Assembly (NCBI GenBank): GCA_030374805.1 | Contig: JARGSG010000190.1 | Location: 248,001-312,000 of the forward strand | Length of the DNA stretch: 64,000 bases | Source of the DNA: Gracilaria gracilis | Lineage: Eukaryota; Rhodophyta; Florideophyceae; Gracilariales; Gracilariaceae | Reading direction: 5' to 3' | Part shown: positions 58,042 through 64,000 of the stretch, in pieces | How the letters are laid out: each line of letters begins with the position of its first letter | Position numbering within the stretch: position 1 is the first letter of the stretch | Program-made: the position numbers and the translations under genes | The notes under the pieces: generated by a model | Database searches by the model: none | Told to the model about the DNA's origin: nothing | Seen by the model: the letters and a program-made list of their open reading frames with translations, nothing else

Positions 58042-58650
58042 ACCTCGTAAGTTAACCTCAACATCACCTGGTTAAGAAAGGCTATCCTACAGTAAGCTAC
58101 GGTGCAAGCCGGCTTTCCCACAAAAATTACTTTCATTTTACTGTAAACAATTCTCCTTTTCACGGAGGACACGCTGTCGCACACCACACGTACAACAATG
58201 CTTTTGGTATTATATTTGTATGCATACAACTTAAAATTCTTGACTTATCCGATTTTCCCGCGTCTCTCTGTCACAGTATTTCCCAAATGCACACCCTTGG
58301 GGTAAACATACTGCCTTGAATTTACAGAATTGTGTCCAACGAGACAGTCGGTATTACTCGTCTTTATAAACGTAAAAACTGTTGGAACAAACTTCGATAC
58401 TCATCTTTTCCACTAATACTTACAACGTACGGCCGTTAAGGGCCAGAATTTACAAACGAAGATCTCAGAGTGAAATGTTTGTATGCAGTGTCTGAAGCTT
58501 TATTAATAATTGCGGAGTCAAGTTTTCGAATGTTTGGCGACCATCAAAGGCGCAAACGACTAGCTAGGTAGCTTCGAGCCCAGAAGAATGGCTCGTTGAG
58601 GTAGCTTCGTTACAATAACGAGAACAACAAAGCTCATGAGTGTCTGACTT
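58042..58650. other. AT-rich flank without a recognisable gene
   Basis: About 600 bp between the giant element and the first cysteine-rich gene. No open frame of note and no repeat edge recognised. Confidence 0.4.
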
Positions 58651-58655
58651 GGGAA

Positions 58656-59231
58656 TCAAGCGCGTGTGCAAGACGTTCTTCCTCTTGCATTGAAAACACC
58701 CCCGCATTTGCTCTCGCAGCAGACACGTCCGACCCTAGCAAGCACCGGCCGTGTCAGCGATGTACCTGAGTTCGCACCGGCACGATCGTACGCGTCACAT
58801 GCCCGGCGATACTCTTCGCTCATCATGAAGCAGGCCCTCATACAGAAGTTGACGTCCAACGGAGAAGCGTTCACCATACTGGTGAGCCCTGATCGCGGGC
58901 ATTTGCACGTAACTCCAAGGTCACCTGGGGAGACAAGTGGATCGCCTGTTGCTACTACGATGCAGCTTGAGGGTGTGGGAGACGGGGTGGGGGCGTTGGG
59001 GTTGCGGGTGCATCTTGTCCAGGGCTCGTCATTGGGGCTTCCGCAGCTCTTCAATATGCACTGATCGTCGAAAAGACCTTGTAGGCAGCTATACATAGAA
59101 CGGAAGGCAGGCTCGCATTCTTCGGAGCATCACGAAGCAAATCTTTGCGACACGTGGATAGTCTGCTCGTCATCGTGCGCAGCCAGGACAGCAGTCACAC
59201 TCAGCAACGCAACAAGTAAGATGGAGAGCAT
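58656..59231 (-). pseudogene. Secreted 16-cysteine protein, paralogue with one in-frame TGA
   Basis: From ATG 59231 a signal peptide is read (MLSILLVALLSVTAVLAAHD), then TGA at 59132-59130 (codon 34), then in frame CSEECEPAFRSMYSCLQGLF and on to CCESKCGG...SCTRA. All 16 cysteines of the intact neighbour (60423-61016) are kept with the same spacing, including VTCKCPRSG and NFCMRACFMMSEEYRRACDA. The product looks like an extracellular disulfide-rich domain. I know no named family. The neighbour has Pro (CCG) near the stop position. It is a recently inactivated tandem duplicate, or the stop is a base error. Confidence 0.7.
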
Positions 59232-59746
59232 TGTATTCCTAAGGGCAGAAGAACGGAATGCAGAAAAGGTCCAATGTCAAAAGAAAAAGAGAGCTCTCGT
59301 ATGTTGGGGAGATAGCAGTTTTGGCTTAAGTACTGGTGCACAACAACGCAGTAGGAGTGGAGTGAGTTCTAGTGTGGCGACGAAGGAACTATCCTGGAAC
59401 GTACCGTGTTGCTTCTACGTCTAACAACATCGTCAGCAAGGGGAGGATCGAAAGCTCAACTGCGGTTCGTTCGCCAACGATCGCTTTCTTCGGCATGACC
59501 CGAAGCAACTGCAGCGGAGCGGTGCAACCGATTCAATTCATGACATGTTGCCAGCGAGGCAGGATCAAACACGCGGGCTCGAAGGATGTGGAAGATGCTG
59601 ACCGGAACGTGTAATGTCAGCGAGCTGTAGATTCAAGACACTTTCACCACAGAACAGGGGCAGTGTAGCTGCTGTCAGCTGCAGTTGGCGGTCACAGAGG
59701 GTCACGATAAGACCTCCGGCGGTGTGGCTCGAGGTCACCACACCGT

Positions 59747-59833
59747 GAGCGGCCATAGCTCAATCGGTAACCGCCTTCGTGTGCTTTTTGTGGGGGCCCG
59801 GGGTTCGTGGTTCGAACCCCGGCCCTGCCGCTC
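59747..59833 (+). tRNA. tRNA-like sequence, possibly split by an unusual intron or a pseudogene
   Basis: A-box-like TAGCTCAATCGG (59756-59767) and a perfect B-box GGTTCGAACCC (about 59809-59819) lie in the right order. The ends GAGCGGC (59747-59753) and GCCGCTC (59827-59833) are a perfect 7-bp acceptor-like pair, though the A-box position would favour a start two bases later. The D-stem does not close and the 87-nt length exceeds a standard tRNA. The T-arm can also pair as a 10-bp hairpin (CCGGGGTTCG with CGAACCCCGG). Introns at unusual sites are known in red algal tRNAs. I cannot assign an anticodon. Confidence 0.35.
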
Positions 59834-60422
59834 TTCCCTCCAGTTCACTATAGGCAGGCGGAAGCATAGAGTAGTGTAGATCGCATGCTTTCTGCTGACC
59901 GGCGCAGATGGCGCGACTCAGACGGACTACGCAACTGCGATTTGTTGGCGCACTCAGTCTTGCTAGCCCGGCAACTACCTCGCGCCTCGCCTATCAGGTA
60001 TAACGATGCGGGGCACGGCCAGCCTGCCAAATAAGTCGGGCGACTACATAATGGATAAATGGAAAAAGTTAGCGGCAGTCCCGCCGACTATCTTTGGCCA
60101 TTTGCCCTGAAACGATCAAAGATGGAATGGGTCCAGCCTCGGGTACTCCCAACCATCTGATATAAGGGACGAACGCATTGAACAATGTGACAAAGTGGTG
60201 TTCTGCATGAAGGACATGGTGCATTTGCTCTACCCTGAATATTTTACCAGCACGTAAGATTGGTAGATTATCTACAACTTTAAAATGGAATAGATAGCAG
60301 TTCATCCATTTCTGGAAGCGTTGTCTCTCAAGGAGGTTTTGCATAGACACACTTTTATGAGAGAGGAAGTAATTTTATGGGATATTGATATGCGTAATCT
60401 TGAAAGTTGGAATAGATAGTAA

Positions 60423-61016
60423 TCAAGCTCTCCTGCAAGACGGCTTGCCGTGGCGATCATATCGCTTGTACGATCCTCCACATTTGTTTACACAGCAGGA
60501 GCGTCCGACATTAAGAAACACTGAATACTTCTGCGAAGAGTTTCCGTTCGGACTGGCACGGTCATAAGCATCACAGGCTTCACGATATTCGTCGCTCATC
60601 ATGTAACACGCCCTCATGCAGTAATTGAGATCAAGCGGCGTAGAGACGAAAATCGTGTTCCCACCGGAGCGCGGGCATTTGCACACCACGCCAAACTCTT
60701 CCGGAGCATGGTCTATAGCTTTGACCGCACAGCTGGAGGGCGTGGGAGACGGCGGAGGGGCGTCCGGGTTGCGCGTGCATCTTGTCCAAGGATGGTCGCT
60801 AGGGCTTCCACAACTCTTCACAATGCACTGGTTGTCAAAGATTCCCTGTAGGCAACCATAGAGGGATTCAAAAGCTGGCAGACATTGTTCCGAACACGGA
60901 GATGCAGTCCTATGTGAGGTTGAGAGAGCTTGCTCTTCGGCAGATGCCACCAATACAGCGGCAGCACTGAGCGAGGCAACGAACAAGAAAGAACGGATCG
61001 CGAGCAAAGAAGGCAT
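60423..61016 (-). CDS. Secreted 16-cysteine protein, whole
   Basis: 197 codons from ATG 61016. The signal peptide is MPSLLAIRSFLFVASLSAAA followed by VLVASAEEQ. The mature part holds 16 cysteines: CSEQC, YGC, NQC, KSC, TRC, SSC, CKC, YC, RAC, EAC, SCC, NKC and SC. A Pro/Ser/Thr spacer (RNPDAPPPSPTPSSC) divides two cysteine-rich halves. It is probably exported to the wall or extracellular space and disulfide-bonded. I do not recognise a named family. A tandem paralogue lies 1.2 kb downstream on the same strand (58656-59231). A TATAAA (61093-61088, minus) sits 72 bp before the ATG and a CT-rich tract follows it. Confidence 0.75.
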   Translation of the reverse strand: MPSLLAIRSFLFVASLSAAAVLVASAEEQALSTSHRTASPCSEQCLPAFESLYGCLQGIFDNQCIVKSCGSPSDHPWTRCTRNPDAPPPSPTPSSCAVKAIDHAPEEFGVVCKCPRSGGNTIFVSTPLDLNYCMRACYMMSDEYREACDAYDRASPNGNSSQKYSVFLNVGRSCCVNKCGGSYKRYDRHGKPSCRRA

Positions 61017-61087
61017 GTTTGGGTTTTGCGGCAATTGGCGAACGTTTGCGGATGAGAAGGGCAGCTTGGAGAGGAAAGAGATTTTAG

Positions 61088-61093
61088 TTTATA
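61088..61093 (-). promoter_or_regulatory. TATA-like box of the cysteine-rich gene
   Basis: ACATATAAAC on the minus strand, 72 bp upstream of the ATG at 61016, followed by a pyrimidine-rich stretch (CTCTTTCCTCTCC) as in many initiator regions. Confidence 0.4.
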
Positions 61094-61139
61094 TGTTGAA
61101 GCAGAGCAACGCAGGAGAACTTCTAGAGAGCTTTCTGTA

Positions 61140-62050
61140 TGTTGATACTGGTGCTTAGGCTTCGGACGCATCACGCTGCCTCTACGTATCACAATCGCGT
61201 CAGAGCAGGAATCGACATGTGGATTGTGGAACTTTTGGAATGGGGTCGATGGATAATCCCTAATTGTTGCGACACTTTTGGAAGCCAAAGATTCCCTTGC
61301 AAGTCGACTTCGTATCATTGATCATCGTTCTAATTGATCTCTATGTCCGGCAAAACGGGAGTAAATGAAATTAATCAGCGCCTCATCAGCAACGGTCATG
61401 TTTGGAGTACATTTAGACCAAGCTCGCTTGAGAGGGCCGTCGATGCTTCCACTTATCGTCGTGAGCAGAGCTTGAGTTTGATTTTATTTAATGGTATCGA
61501 TGGTATCGATCGATCTGTTGATTTTTACCGTCTTTTACCTGTTGGTAACAAGCGTGAAGACCTGCGTTAATGTTTATTACACCGGAAGGAGCAACTGGAG
61601 CGACCATCATCGCCTGGGGGATAGACCTATGAAGCTGTTGCTGCTTTGATCAATGGTGTTACATCGAACTTGGTTGCAGAGAATTCTGTCTGAAGGAACG
61701 GATTGCTCAAATCAATTGCAATTTCTGCCACGAATTTCTCGTGGCGCACCACGGGCGTTTGGGCCACGCAGGTCTAGGGCGGAACAGCAAATTGGCCAGC
61801 GTGCCTTCGTGTGCGTGCGAAGTCTTTGTGAGCCAAGCAGCAGCAATATGGTCGTTAACACCATGAACGTGTCCCACGACTGTCGGGACGTGCGCTTGTG
61901 GCATGCGTCGTAGCAAACGGCTGCTCCAACGGCCTCCACAGCTGTAATCGTCACGTCGTAGCAGTTTGCAATTGGATTGGAAAGTGTGCGTCGATGTGCA
62001 ACTTGTGACTTTTTCTGACGAACAAAGGCCTTACTATATTTCTGTAAATG
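61140..62050. other. Intergenic stretch, no recognisable gene
   Basis: Short open frames only (up to about 130 codons on the minus strand at 62098-61712, low plausibility). A 75-codon plus-strand frame from ATG 61343 has no recognisable motif. Confidence 0.4.
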
Positions 62051-62055
62051 ACTGT

Positions 62056-62094
62056 AAAGTGACAGTGCATGGAAATTCCATACACTGTCACTTT
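62056..62094. repeat. 12-bp hairpin with nested palindrome
   Basis: AAAGTGACAGTG (62056-62067) and CACTGTCACTTT (62083-62094) are perfect inverted copies. The loop itself contains TGGAAATTCCA, which can pair too. It may be a small RNA hairpin, a MITE remnant or a regulatory palindrome. Confidence 0.7.
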
Positions 62095-62581
62095 CCATGC
62101 TGATATTCCAGCAGTTGAACGGTTACCGTTGGTAGCTACTTGGTGGGAAAAGCTACAACCTTACGCCGGAGTCCATTGGGTCATGAAGATTCATTTCAGG
62201 AGCAATGCCCAATGACAGCCCCATGTATGTTTACATAACCGCCTCCATTTCCCTTCGGTAGTCTCACGAGAGCCAGATCGTCCTTCCAACGTGTCGCACT
62301 TTGTCGACTCCATGTGAGCTGTGAGCATCTACGTAGCCTCGCTAGCTAGGTAGGAACGCTAACGCTACCTCTATCCATAGAGGGTTTCGACTCGAAATTC
62401 GAAGCTACTCATCTTCGTCTTCGCTTGTCGCTGGGGCCCACCACCCAACAGCCACATGATTTTGTACGAAACGCCGAGAGTCGCGACCACAAGCTCGAAA
62501 AGCCCTAAACTCATATCGGGCCTAATCCGCTGCAACGTCAACGGCCTGCAGTCAACCTGGAGCGCCCCCCTTTCGACCACC

Positions 62582-63910
62582 ATGGACAAGCGTAAGGTTA
62601 CAACCGGTCGCTTTGGGATACGCCGGACGTTGCTGCTTGGGCCACTGCTGTTGCTTCCACTGTTGCTTACGTATGTTACATACACCGCTCTGCCAACGCT
62701 GCCTCTCACAGCTACACGCTTGGACACGCCTGCCGATCATCTTCTCCTGCTTGACGGGTGGGAACGCATGATCAACGTTCAGGGCGCCATTAGTCGTCTG
62801 TTGCACGTTGCTCTGGATGCCAACTTTACCCTTGTCGAGCCGTTCATGTATCAATCCAAGATCGACTTGCGCTATTCGCTACCACCATTGTTTCGACGAC
62901 GAAGACTGAAACCCCAACCAATTTCGACCTTTTTCGACAGTAGCGGTCTCTTCAATACGTCCGGATACGCGCCATACAATCAGTTTCAACGACGGTTCAG
63001 AACACGGCGAACTGCGTATATACACGCCGTGTTGTTTCTGACGTGGCCGAAACAACGCTGGATCACATCTAAAGATCGCAACTTCAACGAAAAGTACCCG
63101 CTACCAAAACCATTCTTCTGGTGTGACTCTAATGCGAAACGCCTCCCGCGACTCTTAAGGCCCAATGTGCATCGCCTCATGCCCGCCGTCGAGGTGGGCC
63201 ATATTCTCTGCGCCAGTCCAACAGAGATCACCAACGCCACCTTCTTTCACTCATTGTTCAACACTGCTCGACGGCATTTCAAACACCCGCGACTATCCTG
63301 CGAAGAATGTACCTCGGTCGCGATTGCCAACTATCGAAAGCATGCTATAGACGATTACCTGACGCGGAACAGCACCAAAATCCTCCGTCCGCCATCTCTC
63401 TCGCTGTCTGCACAAATGTTCGACATCGCCTCAACTATAGTGCGCCGTGAATTTGGTAATGAACCCTTCTTGGCAATTCACATTCGAACGGGCAGAGCGT
63501 ATACACAGCTGACTCAGAAACGGAATTACTCTGCATTTAAAGAATGGCTGCCAGCTTGCGTCGATCGTTTACTTGAGGCTGCGCAGGCCAAGCAAATGTC
63601 CATATATGTTGCATCGGACCTGTTCAACGAAGGTTGGAAGGGCGGAGAAACGGCAAACCGAAGAGTTCGCAACGCCTTGCATGAAGCACGATCGAAGCTG
63701 CAGGGCAATTCAATGGTACATCTGAACGTCAGGAATGAACGAAAGCTGGTTAAACAAGACCTTATGGGAATGGCGTCCGCCATTGATGCTGCAGTTTCTG
63801 TCTCGGCCACTCATTTTCTCTTTGCCGAGCGGTCTAATTTTGGACGCTGGGTTGGCAGTATGCGACGTTTGCGAGGTCTGGAATTCGACACAGTGTCATG
63901 TCCGTTTTAA
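62582..63910 (+). CDS. Type II membrane fucosyltransferase-like protein
   Basis: 442 residues from ATG 62582, chosen for its good context (ACCACCATGG) and because it places the membrane anchor near the N-terminus. An in-frame ATG at 62456 would add 42 residues. Topology: short basic tail, then one hydrophobic anchor (RTLLLGPLLLLPLLLTYVTY, residues about 16-36), then a large luminal domain, as in Golgi glycosyltransferases. FLAIHIRTGRAYTQL (residue about 297-311) resembles the nucleotide-sugar motif HxR(R/T)G(D) of O-/alpha-1,6-fucosyltransferases. The end, DLMGMASAIDAAVSVSATHF followed by LFAERSNFGRWVGSMRRLRG, resembles the closing (D/A)...F(V/I)G...SxFS...R motif. Donor (GDP-fucose) and acceptor are inferred, not shown. 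Uninterrupted and probably functional. Confidence 0.65.
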   Translation: MDKRKVTTGRFGIRRTLLLGPLLLLPLLLTYVTYTALPTLPLTATRLDTPADHLLLLDGWERMINVQGAISRLLHVALDANFTLVEPFMYQSKIDLRYSLPPLFRRRRLKPQPISTFFDSSGLFNTSGYAPYNQFQRRFRTRRTAYIHAVLFLTWPKQRWITSKDRNFNEKYPLPKPFFWCDSNAKRLPRLLRPNVHRLMPAVEVGHILCASPTEITNATFFHSLFNTARRHFKHPRLSCEECTSVAIANYRKHAIDDYLTRNSTKILRPPSLSLSAQMFDIASTIVRREFGNEPFLAIHIRTGRAYTQLTQKRNYSAFKEWLPACVDRLLEAAQAKQMSIYVASDLFNEGWKGGETANRRVRNALHEARSKLQGNSMVHLNVRNERKLVKQDLMGMASAIDAAVSVSATHFLFAERSNFGRWVGSMRRLRGLEFDTVSCPF

Positions 63911-64000
63911 TTCACAGAGGGTCAACAAGAGGATCCTTCCTGGCGACTTAGGCCTCGCATAAGCCACCCAAGGTTGTTGTACCTGGACTGGACTATCGGT

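Noticed and set aside
59130-59132. TGA as a selenocysteine codon in the cysteine-rich paralogue
   Set aside because: The intact paralogue has Pro near this position, not Cys, and I see no convincing SECIS-type structure downstream.
60069-60350. 93-codon minus-strand frame downstream of the intact cysteine-rich gene
   Set aside because: No motif, no good start context, and no neighbour relationship; likely 3' untranslated or chance.
61712-62098. 128-codon minus-strand frame before the fucosyltransferase-like gene
   Set aside because: Overlaps the hairpin region and shows no recognisable family or coding regularity.

Overview
The window looks like a repeat-rich, gene-poor stretch of nuclear DNA from a photosynthetic eukaryote, most likely a red alga. 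The reasons are a tocopherol cyclase with a probable plastid leader, mostly uninterrupted coding regions with only a few short GT-AG introns (67, 77 and 135 bp), and many transposase families. The taxonomic call is inference. No bacterial operon structure is present.

Layout. 1-6730: an old, badly decayed Ty3/gypsy element on the minus strand (element A), cut by the window edge and inserted into a pogo/Tigger-like transposase relic. 7.6-10.0 kb: AT-rich DNA with no recognisable gene. 10.0-13.05 kb: two DDE transposon relics, one with 24-bp inverted repeats. 14.4-26.5 kb: a pogo/jerky-like transposase split by a 10.6-kb insertion that holds a second Ty3 element (element C, 15448-25283, minus strand) and a Harbinger fragment. 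27.1-27.9 kb: a solo LTR with a perfect 5-bp target duplication. 28.557-40.027 kb: a third Ty3 element (element B, plus strand), close to whole, with LTRs of about 852 bp, a chromodomain-type end and a block of antisense ORFs. It sits inside a minus-strand DDE transposase gene. 41.2-44.1 kb: further DDE relics and an open Myb-like (DUF6818-like) gene.

45.466-58.038 kb is the outstanding object. Perfect 25-bp terminal inverted repeats, flanked by TTA on both sides, enclose 12.57 kb. The two genes of a PIF/Harbinger transposon lie at the two ends, facing inward. Between them are pieces of at least six unrelated host genes: a type II DAHP synthase fragment, an unknown fragment, a Dicer-type helicase, a whole tocopherol cyclase with its intron, a D/A-like cyclin with its intron, a possible winged-helix fragment and the middle of an ABCB transporter. 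I read this as a giant gene-capturing Harbinger element (Pack-Harbinger). Two separate Harbinger copies with lost inner ends is the main alternative.

58-64 kb is the most host-like part: two tandem secreted 16-cysteine proteins (one interrupted by a stop), a tRNA-like sequence and a Golgi-type fucosyltransferase-like gene.

Three LTR elements share nearly the same primer-binding site, so they probably use the same host tRNA primer. Ages were judged by eye only: B is youngest (LTRs differ by roughly 6-7%), C is older, and A is the most decayed.
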